From NCBI RefSeq assembly GCF_001417775.1, contig NZ_BBZJ01000024.1, positions 62,001 to 126,000 of the forward strand: a stretch of 64,000 bases of DNA, read 5' to 3'. The position numbers and the translations under genes are program-made. Shown in pieces: positions 42,709 to 51,072 of this stretch. Each line of letters opens with the position of its first letter. Positions within the stretch are counted from its first letter, which is position 1. The notes under the pieces are model-generated. The model saw only the letters and a program-made list of their open reading frames with translations. It had not been told where the DNA came from and made no database searches. Origin of the DNA: Streptomyces sp. TP-A0356. Lineage in GTDB: Bacteria; Actinomycetota; Actinomycetes; Streptomycetales; Streptomycetaceae.

Positions 42709-45147
42709 TCAACGGTCCACTCTCTCACCCGTGCCGGACGGGTCGGCGCTTTCCGGTGCGGTGTCCGGTGCCGGGTCACTCGGCTGCTCCGGGTCGTCTG
42801 CCCGGGTCCCCGCGTCCGACTCCTGTTCGGGTGCCGTCGTGGAACTTACGGTGTCTCCAGTGTCTACGGTGCCGCTCGCGGCGCCGTTCAGACCCTGGTC
42901 CTCCGTGGTGGCGTCAAGGTCCTGCGGGCCGTCCTGCAGCTCCTCCTCGGCCCGCCGTGCTGCCATGCGCTTGCGCTGGGTGTACATGCGGAACCCGGCC
43001 AGGACCAGCAGCAGGACGCCGCCGGCGATGACCAGCATCACCGTGGGCGTGATCTCCGTGACGTTCACGTCGAAGGTGACGGCGGGGCCGTAGGCCTGTC
43101 CGTCCTCCGTGAAGAGCTGGGCGACCACGGCGGCCCGGCCGTTCGCGTTGGCCGTGGTGGTGAACTTCACGGACTGGCTGTGCCCGCCGGAGACGGTGAT
43201 GGGCTGCTCGGTGTACGGGCCGTTGCCGACCTTCAGCCGGGTCGGCTGCTCCGAGGTCAGCCGCAGCACCAGGTGGTTGACCCCTTGCATGAGGTTGTTC
43301 TGCACCGTCACGGGGATCGTGGCGCTGCGGCCCGAAAGCTTGGTCTCGGACTTCTGGATCAGCCGGACCTGGTCGGTGAGCCCGTCGAGGTACGACTCCA
43401 CGCCCCGGCGGAAGGTCGGCGCCTCGGTCGGGCGTCCACGCCACGAGGTGGACATGGCGCGGTCTATGGCCCGCCCGAAGGGGGTGACGACTCGCGCGGG
43501 GTCGGTGAGGATCACCTTGAAGCTGTCGAGCTTGTCCTGGGTGTCCTCGATCTGCTGGAACGCCTCCTGCGGCAGCTCCGCCCTGCGCAGCGACGAGGGG
43601 TAGCGGGACGCGGTCGGCACCTTCGTCGCTGCGTTCGGGTCCGGCTTGGCCTTGGCGGCCGCGGACAGATCGGCGGACTGCGACCAGGTGCTGCCCTGGA
43701 GGGTCGTCAGCGCCTGCGCCATCGACTGTGCCTGGCTCGCTGACGGTGTCCGCTGCGGGGCCACCACGATGCTGCGCTGCTTCTGAGGCTCCTGCAGGTT
43801 GATCATCAGGCTCTGGGCCAGGAACTCCTGGACGGCGAGGGTGGAGCTGCCGGCCGACGACATGTCGCTCTCGAAGGCGGTCGACAGGCCGTCGTCCGCG
43901 ACCACTGCCGTGGTGCCGCCCCCGATCGGACGTGCCGCGGTGGGCGTGTAGGAGAGGCCCCCGGTCTCCTGCAGGCTGTCGCTGCGGGCGATCAGCTTGT
44001 CGGCGCCCGCGGAGGTGCCGACCTTGACGATCGAGGGGTCGACGGCTCCGTTCACGGGCCAGGCGAAGTCCGTGTCCGGTTTCACGTGGAGGATGGTCTC
44101 CACGGTGCTCGCGGCCACGTCCGTGGCGTCCTTGAGGTGGCTCAGGGAGCCCGTGATGTTCCTGCCGTCGTGGGCGAGCGAGGCCAGGTCGGGATCGGCG
44201 AAGGGGAGGGCGACCACCTCCTTGTTCTGCACCGCCTTCTCAAGATCGGCGAGCCATTGCTTGGCCACTGCCTGGTTCTTGCCCGCCGTGACGGTATCGC
44301 CGTCGCCCTTGACGCTGTAGCTGCCGGTCATGGCGTCCACGGAGGCGAGCAGGTCCGGGTCGATCACCCAGGTGATGTCGAGGTTCTTGCCCAGCGACAG
44401 GAGCTGGGAGAGCCGGCCGCCCGGAGCGAGTTCCTTGGCCAGGTCGTCGTTCTGGAAGACGGGCGTCTGCTGCTGGTTGGGAAGCGTCTCCACGGTCATA
44501 TGGACGGTGGAGATCAGCGGCCAGAGGTACGTCGTCCTCGTCTTGGTAGCGGCGCTGTCGGGCTCCCAGGGAAGGAACGTGCGCTGGATGCCGAGCACCT
44601 GCTCGTACGGCTGGGCGGCGGTCTGTCCGGAGAGCGAGACGCCGAGCGGGTAGACCCCGTCGGAACCCAGGTTCAGCTCCTTGACGGGCACGGAGATGCT
44701 GAAGTCCTGCGAGACTCCCGGGGCGAGCCTGGCGAAATTCTCGACGTACTTCCCACCGACCTCGCTGCCGTCGACGCCCGGCAGGAAGCCTGTGCGCCGG
44801 GCGGCGCTGTCGATGGACGCGCGGCTGTCCAGGGCGGGGCCGACCCGCAGTCCCACATGGGCGTCCGTGACGGCCTGCTTGCCGTTGTTGGTGACCGTGC
44901 CCGTGACGGTCACGGTGTCGCCGGCGGCCGGTGCGTTGGGGCTGACCGAGTCCAGGGAGACGGTGACCGTACGGGAGCCGCCGACCGCCGCCGGGGAGCT
45001 CTTCTCGGCGGCCTGCGCCGCCGGGCCGGTGGGCAGCTGCAGAAGACCGGCCAGCAGAGGCGCGCCCGCCAGCAGCGCCGCGGTGCGCCGGAGCCACCGG
45101 CGGGCAGGTGAGGAACTCATCCCCTGGAATTCTGCCGCCTCGGCCAC
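42709..45147 (-). CDS. DUF6049 family secreted/membrane-anchored protein
   Basis: 812 residues. A signal peptide (about 10-46, ending A-A-Q-A-A), a very large extracytoplasmic region with Ig-like beta modules near both ends, a transmembrane helix (about 718-738) and an acidic cytoplasmic tail of about 75 residues are visible. Homologues precede murJ throughout Actinobacteria (Rv3909 in M. tuberculosis). The function is unknown; the conserved place beside MurJ suggests help in cell-wall synthesis. GTG 45147 is used; ATG 45120 is also possible, and neither has a strong ribosome site. Confidence 0.82.
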   Translation of the reverse strand: MAEAAEFQGMSSSPARRWLRRTAALLAGAPLLAGLLQLPTGPAAQAAEKSSPAAVGGSRTVTVSLDSVSPNAPAAGDTVTVTGTVTNNGKQAVTDAHVGLRVGPALDSRASIDSAARRTGFLPGVDGSEVGGKYVENFARLAPGVSQDFSISVPVKELNLGSDGVYPLGVSLSGQTAAQPYEQVLGIQRTFLPWEPDSAATKTRTTYLWPLISTVHMTVETLPNQQQTPVFQNDDLAKELAPGGRLSQLLSLGKNLDITWVIDPDLLASVDAMTGSYSVKGDGDTVTAGKNQAVAKQWLADLEKAVQNKEVVALPFADPDLASLAHDGRNITGSLSHLKDATDVAASTVETILHVKPDTDFAWPVNGAVDPSIVKVGTSAGADKLIARSDSLQETGGLSYTPTAARPIGGGTTAVVADDGLSTAFESDMSSAGSSTLAVQEFLAQSLMINLQEPQKQRSIVVAPQRTPSASQAQSMAQALTTLQGSTWSQSADLSAAAKAKPDPNAATKVPTASRYPSSLRRAELPQEAFQQIEDTQDKLDSFKVILTDPARVVTPFGRAIDRAMSTSWRGRPTEAPTFRRGVESYLDGLTDQVRLIQKSETKLSGRSATIPVTVQNNLMQGVNHLVLRLTSEQPTRLKVGNGPYTEQPITVSGGHSQSVKFTTTANANGRAAVVAQLFTEDGQAYGPAVTFDVNVTEITPTVMLVIAGGVLLLVLAGFRMYTQRKRMAARRAEEELQDGPQDLDATTEDQGLNGAASGTVDTGDTVSSTTAPEQESDAGTRADDPEQPSDPAPDTAPESADPSGTGERVDR

Positions 45148-45391
45148 GCGCTCGTCCGTCCCTTGTCGTCGTCAGTGGTCGTCGGAATGTGCGTCCACGC
45201 ATGGTAACGATGTGCGCGGAGAGGAAGTGCCGCGGTCCACGCCGCAAGATCCAAAGCGAGTGCTCGGCTGTCCCGTATGTGCATGTATCAAGAGGAGCAT
45301 GGATACGGGGTGCTACTGCGCGTGCACGGAACGCTTGTGCAGGTTTTATGGAGGCGCTCACCCACGCCCGGGCCACGTACCCTTTTCTGTT

Positions 45392-46837
45392 GTGCCGAAC
45401 GCCAACGAAGACAACCCCAGTGCCCTGAGTCAGGTGCAGCGCCGCGCGGTGAGTGAACTGCTGCGGGTGTCCCCTGTCGCCGACGACCTCGCCCGCCGTT
45501 TCCAGGAGGCCGGGTTCTCACTTGCCCTGGTCGGCGGCTCGGTGCGGGATGCCCTCCTCGGCCGGCTCGGCAACGATCTGGACTTCACGACCGACGCCCA
45601 CCCCGAGGACGTCCTGAAGATCGTACGGCCGTGGGCGGATGCCACGTGGGAAGTCGGGATCGCCTTCGGGACGGTCGGTGCGCAGAAGGACGGCTACCAG
45701 ATCGAGGTGACGACGTACCGCTCCGAGGCGTACGACCGCACCTCGCGCAAGCCCGAGGTGTCGTACGGCGACTCCATCGAGGATGACCTGATCCGGCGCG
45801 ACTTCACGGTGAATGCGATGGCCGTCGCGCTGCCCGAGAAGGAGTTCATCGACCCGTACGGTGGGCTCGACGACCTCGCCGCCCGCGTCCTGCGCACGCC
45901 GGGCACCCCCGAGGACTCGTTCTCGGACGACCCGCTGCGGATGATGCGGGCAGCGCGCTTCGCGGCACAGCTGGACTTCGAGGTCGCTCCCGACGTTGTC
46001 CGGGCCATGAAGGAGATGGCCGAGCGGATCGAGATCGTGTCTGCCGAGCGTGTGCGGGACGAGCTGAACAAGTTGATCCTGTCCGCGCACCCGCGCGAGG
46101 GGCTGGCGCTGCTGGTCGAGACCGGGCTCGCCGACCATGTCCTTCCGGAGCTTCCTGCACTGCGGCTGGAGCGTGACGAGCACCACCGGCACAAGGACGT
46201 CTACGACCACACGTTGATCGTGCTGGAGCAGGCGATGGAGCTGGAGGAGGACGGTCCGGACCTGACCCTGCGACTTGCCGCGCTGCTGCATGACATCGGC
46301 AAGCCGAGGACGCGCCGTTTCGAGAAGGACGGCCGGGTCTCCTTCCACCACCACGAGGTGGTGGGCGCCAAGATGACCAAGAAGCGGATGGGGGCGCTGA
46401 AGTACCCCAACGACCTGGTGAAGGACGTTGCGCGACTGGTCGAACTCCATCTCCGCTTCCACGGCTACGGCACCGGTGAGTGGACGGACTCTGCGGTCCG
46501 CCGCTATGTCCGCGACGCCGGGCCGCTTCTCGACCGCCTCCACAAGCTGACCCGCTCGGACTGCACCACGCGCAACAAGCGCAAGGCGGCGGCTCTGTCC
46601 CGCGCCTACGACGGTCTGGAGGAACGCATCGCCCAGCTCCACCAGCAGGAGCAACTCGACGCCATTCGTCCCGACCTCGACGGCAACCAGATCATGGAGA
46701 TCCTGGGTGTTCGCCCGGGTCCGGTGGTCGGACAGGCGTACAAGTTCCTCCTGGAGCTTCGCCTGGAGAACGGTCCGATGGAGCATGACGCGGCGGTGGC
46801 GGCGCTCAAGGAGTGGTGGGCCGAGCAGGGCTCCTGA
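45392..46837 (+). CDS. CCA tRNA nucleotidyltransferase
   Basis: 481 residues. The nucleotidyltransferase head has L-V-G-G-S-V-R-D-A-L-L-G and D-L-D-F-T-T-D-A with the metal-binding D-x-D. R-R-D-F-T-V-N-A-M-A follows, then a C-terminal HD domain (D-H-T-L; L-L-H-D-I-G-K). It adds or repairs the 3' CCA of tRNAs, which the two tRNA genes in this window do not encode. GTG at 45392 is the family start but lacks a ribosome site. A TACCCT -10-like hexamer ends 8 bp before it, so a leaderless mRNA is plausible. It is divergent from the DUF6049 gene (244-bp gap). Confidence 0.93.
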   Translation: MPNANEDNPSALSQVQRRAVSELLRVSPVADDLARRFQEAGFSLALVGGSVRDALLGRLGNDLDFTTDAHPEDVLKIVRPWADATWEVGIAFGTVGAQKDGYQIEVTTYRSEAYDRTSRKPEVSYGDSIEDDLIRRDFTVNAMAVALPEKEFIDPYGGLDDLAARVLRTPGTPEDSFSDDPLRMMRAARFAAQLDFEVAPDVVRAMKEMAERIEIVSAERVRDELNKLILSAHPREGLALLVETGLADHVLPELPALRLERDEHHRHKDVYDHTLIVLEQAMELEEDGPDLTLRLAALLHDIGKPRTRRFEKDGRVSFHHHEVVGAKMTKKRMGALKYPNDLVKDVARLVELHLRFHGYGTGEWTDSAVRRYVRDAGPLLDRLHKLTRSDCTTRNKRKAAALSRAYDGLEERIAQLHQQEQLDAIRPDLDGNQIMEILGVRPGPVVGQAYKFLLELRLENGPMEHDAAVAALKEWWAEQGS

Positions 46838-46845
46838 TCGGTGGA

Positions 46846-46877
46846 CGGGGTCATGTTTCACGTGAAACATGACCCCG
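46846..46877. promoter_or_regulatory. parS inside a 32-bp perfect palindrome (terminator-like)
   Basis: The parS GTTTCACGTGAAAC at 46855-46868 is extended on each side by CGGGGTCAT and its complement, giving a 32-bp perfect palindrome. It lies 9 bp after the CCA-enzyme stop and could also act as a terminator, though the loop would be minimal. Confidence 0.9.
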
Positions 46878-46883
46878 GACGCG

Positions 46884-46921
46884 CCGTGGGGCGGTGTTTC
46901 ACGTGAAACACCGCCCCACGG
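46884..46921. promoter_or_regulatory. parS inside a 38-bp perfect palindrome (terminator-like)
   Basis: A second exact parS (46896-46909) is extended to a 38-bp perfect palindrome with GC-rich arms. It lies 18 bp before the stop of the convergent LppU/SCO3897-type gene, so the pair may serve both genes as terminators while binding ParB. Confidence 0.9.
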
Positions 46922-46939
46922 TCGTCAGTGGCCCAGGTT

Positions 46940-47434
46940 CTACTTGGTCTCCTTCAGGCAGAGCACCACGTCGTGGCCGGCGCCCGACTGAACGTAGTAG
47001 ACCGTCGAGTCCGTGACGGCCTTGCACTTGTTCTCGTCGCTGGAGTTGTCGAACTTCTGGATGACCTTGAACTGGGCGCCGCTGGCGGAGCAGTCGACTT
47101 CCTTGAGGTCGGGCTTGAAGTCCGTGCCGTCGTTGTGCATGCAGGCGCCCACCGAGGTCGTCTCCGCGTCGGTCTGGTTTGCCCACCAGCCGATGCCGAA
47201 CTTCACCCCCAAGGCGATGATGGCGACGATGATGGCCCCGACGATGCGCAGTGCCTTCTTGCCCCCCCGCTTGCCCGGGCCGGCCTGCGGGGGTACCGGA
47301 GCGGGAGCGCCCTGGTTCGGGAACGGCGCGTAGGGACCCTGCGGCGGAACTCCCGGCTGGCCGGGCTGCTGCCCCACGGGCATGGTGGGCTGCTGGGCGT
47401 ACGGATTCGGGCCCTGGGGCGGCGGAGTGGTCAC
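46940..47434 (-). CDS. LppU/SCO3897-type membrane protein
   Basis: 164 residues: a Pro/Gln/Tyr-rich cytoplasmic N-terminus (1-50), a basic stretch (G-K-R-G-G-K-K), one transmembrane helix (about 61-84) and an extracytoplasmic domain with four Cys residues (98, 115, 137, 159) that could form two disulfides. This fits the LppU/SCO3897 family, of unknown function. GTG 47434 has GAGGGGGA about 8 nt upstream; the frame is open for 50 more codons. It is convergent with the CCA-enzyme gene. Confidence 0.8.
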   Translation of the reverse strand: MTTPPPQGPNPYAQQPTMPVGQQPGQPGVPPQGPYAPFPNQGAPAPVPPQAGPGKRGGKKALRIVGAIIVAIIALGVKFGIGWWANQTDAETTSVGACMHNDGTDFKPDLKEVDCSASGAQFKVIQKFDNSSDENKCKAVTDSTVYYVQSGAGHDVVLCLKETK

Positions 47435-47549
47435 TAGGGGGTCCCCCTCGAACATGGATGCGCAGAGCGCGAGATAAGACGCCCGTAAGTTACCGGTCCG
47501 CACTGACAACCCTGAACTCAGGAGGGACTCCGTAGCACTGATGTGACAC

Positions 47550-48812
47550 TTACTGACTTCCGAAGCGGGACATAGCCACAGCAATCGCTGCGTAGATAAC
47601 GGCGACCGCGACCACCAGGGCGGCTGAACGCCCGTCAGGAGGCAGCATCAGGGCGGCCACTCCCGCCGCGCCGACGAACGCGACGTTGAACAGCACGTCG
47701 TAGACGGAGAAGACCCGGCCGCGGAAACCGTCCTCGACCGCGGACTGGACGATCGTGTCCGTGGAGATCTTCGCGCCCTGAGTGGTCAGCCCCAGGACGA
47801 AGGCGGCGACCAGCATGGGGACGGTGGCGAACGGGAGGCCCAGCCCGGGTTCGAGAACGGCGGCCGCCCCGGCGCACACGACGATCCAGCGGCCGGAACC
47901 GAGCCGTCCCGCTGCCCACGGTGTCACCAGGGCCGCGGCGAAGAACCCGGCGCCGGACACCCCCAGCGCCAGCCCCAGCAGGGAGAGTCCCTCTTTCGGG
48001 TTCGAGGACAGGGCGTACCGGCACAGCATCAGCACCAGGACCAGCAGGGCGCCGTAGCAGAACCGCATCAGCGTCATCGCGGTCAGCGCCCAGGCGGCCT
48101 CCCGGCGCGGGGGCGCCGCGAGATGCCGTACGCCCGCCACCAGGTCACGCGTGGTGCCGACGAGAGCCGTGCCGAGCCGCTGCGGCACCGACTCACGGTC
48201 GGGACCCAGCAGTTCCGGCGCCAGGCGCAGCGAGGCGAGTGCCGCACCCAGATAGAGGACCGCGCCCAGCAGCACCACCGCCGCGTCCGAGTCAGCGGCC
48301 ACCAGTCGTACGGCGAAGGCGAGCCCGCCGCCCGCGGTCGCGGCGAGCGTGCCGGCCGTCGGCGAGAGCGAGTTGGCCATCACCAGACGCTCGTCGTCGA
48401 CCACGCGGGGCAGCGCCGCGGACAGGCCCGCGAGGACGAAGCGGTTGACCGCGGTGACGCACAGCGCGGAGACGTAGAAGAGCCAGTCCGGGACATGGCT
48501 CAGCATCAGGGCGGCCGTCACGCACGCCAGTAGGGCGCGCAGCAGGTTGCCGTAGAGGAAGACCTGGCGCCGTCGCCAGCGGTCCAGCAGGACACCCGCG
48601 AAGGGGCCGACGAGCGAGTACGGCAGGAGCAGTACCGCCATCGCGGAGGCGATCGCGGCTGCGGAGGTCTGCTTCTCGGGGGAGAAGACGACGTACGTGG
48701 CGAGCGCGACCTGGTAGACACCGTCGGCTCCCTGGGAGAGCAGCCGTACGGCGAGCAGGCGTCTGAAGCCCTGGAAGCGCAGCAGGATGCGCAGGTCGCG
48801 CACGACGGACAT
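47550..48812 (-). CDS. Major facilitator superfamily transporter
   Basis: 420 residues starting M-S-V-V-R-D-L-R-I-L-L-R-F, with about 12 hydrophobic helices and the loop 2-3 motif G-V-L-L-D-R-W-R-R-R (G-x3-D-R-x-R-R). It resembles drug or unknown-substrate exporters of the MFS. The substrate cannot be predicted. ATG 48812 is preferred over an upstream frame that overlaps the ino1 gene. A hairpin separates it from ino1. Confidence 0.85.
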   Translation of the reverse strand: MSVVRDLRILLRFQGFRRLLAVRLLSQGADGVYQVALATYVVFSPEKQTSAAAIASAMAVLLLPYSLVGPFAGVLLDRWRRRQVFLYGNLLRALLACVTAALMLSHVPDWLFYVSALCVTAVNRFVLAGLSAALPRVVDDERLVMANSLSPTAGTLAATAGGGLAFAVRLVAADSDAAVVLLGAVLYLGAALASLRLAPELLGPDRESVPQRLGTALVGTTRDLVAGVRHLAAPPRREAAWALTAMTLMRFCYGALLVLVLMLCRYALSSNPKEGLSLLGLALGVSGAGFFAAALVTPWAAGRLGSGRWIVVCAGAAAVLEPGLGLPFATVPMLVAAFVLGLTTQGAKISTDTIVQSAVEDGFRGRVFSVYDVLFNVAFVGAAGVAALMLPPDGRSAALVVAVAVIYAAIAVAMSRFGSQ

Positions 48813-48836
48813 GGGGCACAGCCTCACATACGCGCG

Positions 48837-48865
48837 GGGTCCCCGGGCACACGGCCCGGGGACCC
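48837..48865 (-). terminator. Terminator of padR-ino1
   Basis: An 11-bp perfect stem (48837-48847 with 48855-48865) with a 7-nt loop, 24 bp after the ino1 stop. Confidence 0.75.
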
Positions 48866-48889
48866 GGTCAGGACCAGGGACGCGTGGTC

Positions 48890-49972
48890 CTAGCGCTCGA
48901 CCTCGCCCCGGATGAACTTCTCGACGTTCTCCCGGGCCTCGTCGTCGAAGTACTGAACCGGCGGGGACTTCATGAAGTAGGACGACGCCGACAGGATCGG
49001 GCCGCCGATGCCGCGGTCCTTGGCGATCTTGGCGGCGCGCAGGGCGTCGATGATGACACCCGCCGAGTTCGGGGAGTCCCACACCTCGAGCTTGTACTCC
49101 AGGTTCAGCGGGACGTCGCCGAAGGCACGGCCCTCAAGACGGACGTACGCCCACTTGCGGTCGTCGAGCCAGGCCACGTAGTCGGACGGGCCGATGTGCA
49201 CGTTCTTCTCGCCGAGGTCCCGGTCCGGGATCTGGGAGGTGACGGCCTGCGTCTTGGAGATCTTCTTGGACTCCAGGCGGTCACGTTCGAGCATGTTCTT
49301 GAAGTCCATGTTGCCGCCGACGTTCAGCTGCATCGTGCGGTCCAGGATGACACCCCGGTCCTCGAACAGCTTCGCCATGACGCGGTGCGTGATGGTGGCG
49401 CCGACCTGCGACTTGATGTCGTCACCGACGATCGGCACGCCCGCCTCGGTGAACTTGTCCGCCCACTCCTTGGTGCCGGCGATGAAGACCGGAAGGGCGT
49501 TGACGAAGGCGACCTTGGCGTCGATGGCGCACTGGGCGTAGAACTTCGCCGCGTCCTCGGAACCGACCGGCAGATAGCAGACGAGGACGTCGACCTGCTG
49601 GTCCTTGAGGACCTGGACGACGTCGACCGGCTCCTCGGCGGACTCCTCGATGGTGGCGCGGTAGTACTTGCCGAGACCGTCGAGGGTGTGGCCGCGCTGG
49701 ACCGTCACGCCGGTGGTCGGGACGTCGCAGATCTTGATGGTGTTGTTCTCGGAGGCGCCGATGGCGTCCGCCAGGTCGAGGCCGACCTTCTTGGCGTCCA
49801 CGTCGAACGCGGCGACGAACTCGATGTCACGGACGTGGTAGTCGCCGAACCGAACGTGCATCAGGCCCGGGACCTTGGACGCCGGGTCGGCGTCCTTGTA
49901 GTACTCGACGCCCTGCACCAGCGATGCGGCGCAGTTGCCCACGCCGACGATGGCTACGCGAACCGAACCCAT
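48890..49972 (-). CDS. ino1: Inositol-3-phosphate synthase
   Basis: 360 residues, the actinobacterial type. NAD motif G-V-G-N-C-A-A-S-L and conserved N-A-L-P-V-F-I-A-G-T, G-D-D-I-K-S-Q-V-G-A-T and N-V-G-G-N-M-D-F segments are clear. It cyclises glucose 6-phosphate to inositol 3-phosphate, the first step to phosphatidylinositol and mycothiol. It is 43 bp downstream of padR on the same strand, so PadR probably controls both. ATG 49972 is the family start. Confidence 0.95.
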   Translation of the reverse strand: MGSVRVAIVGVGNCAASLVQGVEYYKDADPASKVPGLMHVRFGDYHVRDIEFVAAFDVDAKKVGLDLADAIGASENNTIKICDVPTTGVTVQRGHTLDGLGKYYRATIEESAEEPVDVVQVLKDQQVDVLVCYLPVGSEDAAKFYAQCAIDAKVAFVNALPVFIAGTKEWADKFTEAGVPIVGDDIKSQVGATITHRVMAKLFEDRGVILDRTMQLNVGGNMDFKNMLERDRLESKKISKTQAVTSQIPDRDLGEKNVHIGPSDYVAWLDDRKWAYVRLEGRAFGDVPLNLEYKLEVWDSPNSAGVIIDALRAAKIAKDRGIGGPILSASSYFMKSPPVQYFDDEARENVEKFIRGEVER

Positions 49973-50015
49973 TCCGGTTGCTCCCTGTGTGTACGAGGTG
50001 AGGCCCGAGCGGGCC

Positions 50016-50696
50016 TCACGTGGTGGTGTCGTCGGACGGATCCGGCCGGGTGCTGTCCCGGTTCCGGGGCAGGCCGCCCGTCTCTCCAGATGTGCTGCCT
50101 TGAGCGGAGCCGTCGGCGGTGGATCCCCTGAGGTATCGTCCGGCCCGCTCGCTCTCGATGAGCTCGTTCAGCCAGCGCACTTCGCGCTCCACGGACTCCA
50201 TCCCGTGGCGCTGGAGCTCAAGGGTGTAGTCGTCGAGGCGCTCCCGGGTACGCGCCAGGGAGGCGCGCATCTTCTCCAGGCGCTCCTCCAGCCGGCTGCG
50301 ACGGCCCTCCAGGACGCGCATGCGAACATCGCGTGACGTCTGTCCGAAGAAGGCGAAACGAGCGGCGAAGTGCTCGTCCTCGTACGCGTCGGGACCCGTC
50401 TGGGAGAGCAGTTCCTCGAAGTGCTCCTTACCTTCCGCCGTCAACCGATAGACGATCTTGGCGCGGCGCCCCGCGAGCGTAGCGGCGAGAGCATCGTCCG
50501 GGGTGCTGCCCGACTCCTCGATCAACCAGCCGTTGGCGACCAGCGTCTTGAGGCACGGGTAGAGCGTCCCGTAGCTGAACGCACGGAATACACCCAGTGA
50601 CGTATTGAGTCGTTTGCGCAGCTCATAGCCGTGCATCGGGGACTCGCGGAGCAGGCCGAGAACGGCGAACTCAAGGATCCCGGAACGCCGGCTCAT
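50016..50696 (-). CDS. PadR family transcriptional regulator
   Basis: 226 residues. The N-terminal winged helix has F-A-V-L-G-L-L-R-E-S-P-M-H-G-Y-E-L and T-L-Y-P-C-L-K-T-L, both typical of PadR. A C-terminal helical domain (about 120-175) and a Ser/Thr/Gly-rich tail follow. PadR proteins are usually repressors that bind ATGT-ACAT palindromes, and such a site lies 50 bp upstream, pointing to autoregulation. It leads the padR-ino1 operon. The ligand is unknown. Confidence 0.9.
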   Translation of the reverse strand: MSRRSGILEFAVLGLLRESPMHGYELRKRLNTSLGVFRAFSYGTLYPCLKTLVANGWLIEESGSTPDDALAATLAGRRAKIVYRLTAEGKEHFEELLSQTGPDAYEDEHFAARFAFFGQTSRDVRMRVLEGRRSRLEERLEKMRASLARTRERLDDYTLELQRHGMESVEREVRWLNELIESERAGRYLRGSTADGSAQGSTSGETGGLPRNRDSTRPDPSDDTTT

Positions 50697-50745
50697 GTGC
50701 GCCTCCCTTCCGCCCCTGTCTCGTCCGCACGGTCTCTATGTCTCA

Positions 50746-50770
50746 CTGATGTATCGACTCGATACATCAG
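50746..50770. promoter_or_regulatory. Probable PadR operator
   Basis: CTGATGTATCGA-C-TCGATACATCAG: a perfect palindrome with 12-bp arms and a 1-bp centre, containing the PadR half-sites ATGT and ACAT. It lies in the padR-PBP divergent gap (50697-51072); the rest of that gap shows no gene. It may affect the PBP promoter too. Confidence 0.8.
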
Positions 50771-51072
50771 GACGATAGAACGCCTCTCCGTGTGTGACAA
50801 GAGGGGGCATGGTGAACGGGGTCACATCACCGATTCGTACGAAGCGAGTTGCCTGTTTTGGGGTGAACTTCGGAGCTCGGCTGGTTTTGGCGGTGCGTAG
50901 TCTGTGCGGCATGCACAACCCGCCGGGAACCGAGTGGCGCCTGAGGACGTCCTCGTTCTCGGTGCAGTACGGGTGAATGCCAAAACGACCGCATCCGTAC
51001 TTCGGGGGGACCGGAAACCAGCCGCCGTTTCCAGGCGCGCCAGGATGCGCCTGCCCGAGGAGTAATCGTTCG

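Noticed and set aside
41130..43031. 633-codon open frame opposite murJ
   Set aside because: Composition (Gly/Arg/His-rich) and exact complementarity to murJ coding point to a shadow frame.
44079..44092. GTTTCACGTGGAGG inside the DUF6049 gene as a parS site
   Set aside because: Three mismatches to GTTTCACGTGAAAC, all in one half-site; not convincing without binding data.
50787..50842. GGTGA...TCACC arrangement upstream of the class A PBP as a BldD site
   Set aside because: Loose match with variable spacing; such pairs are frequent in this DNA.
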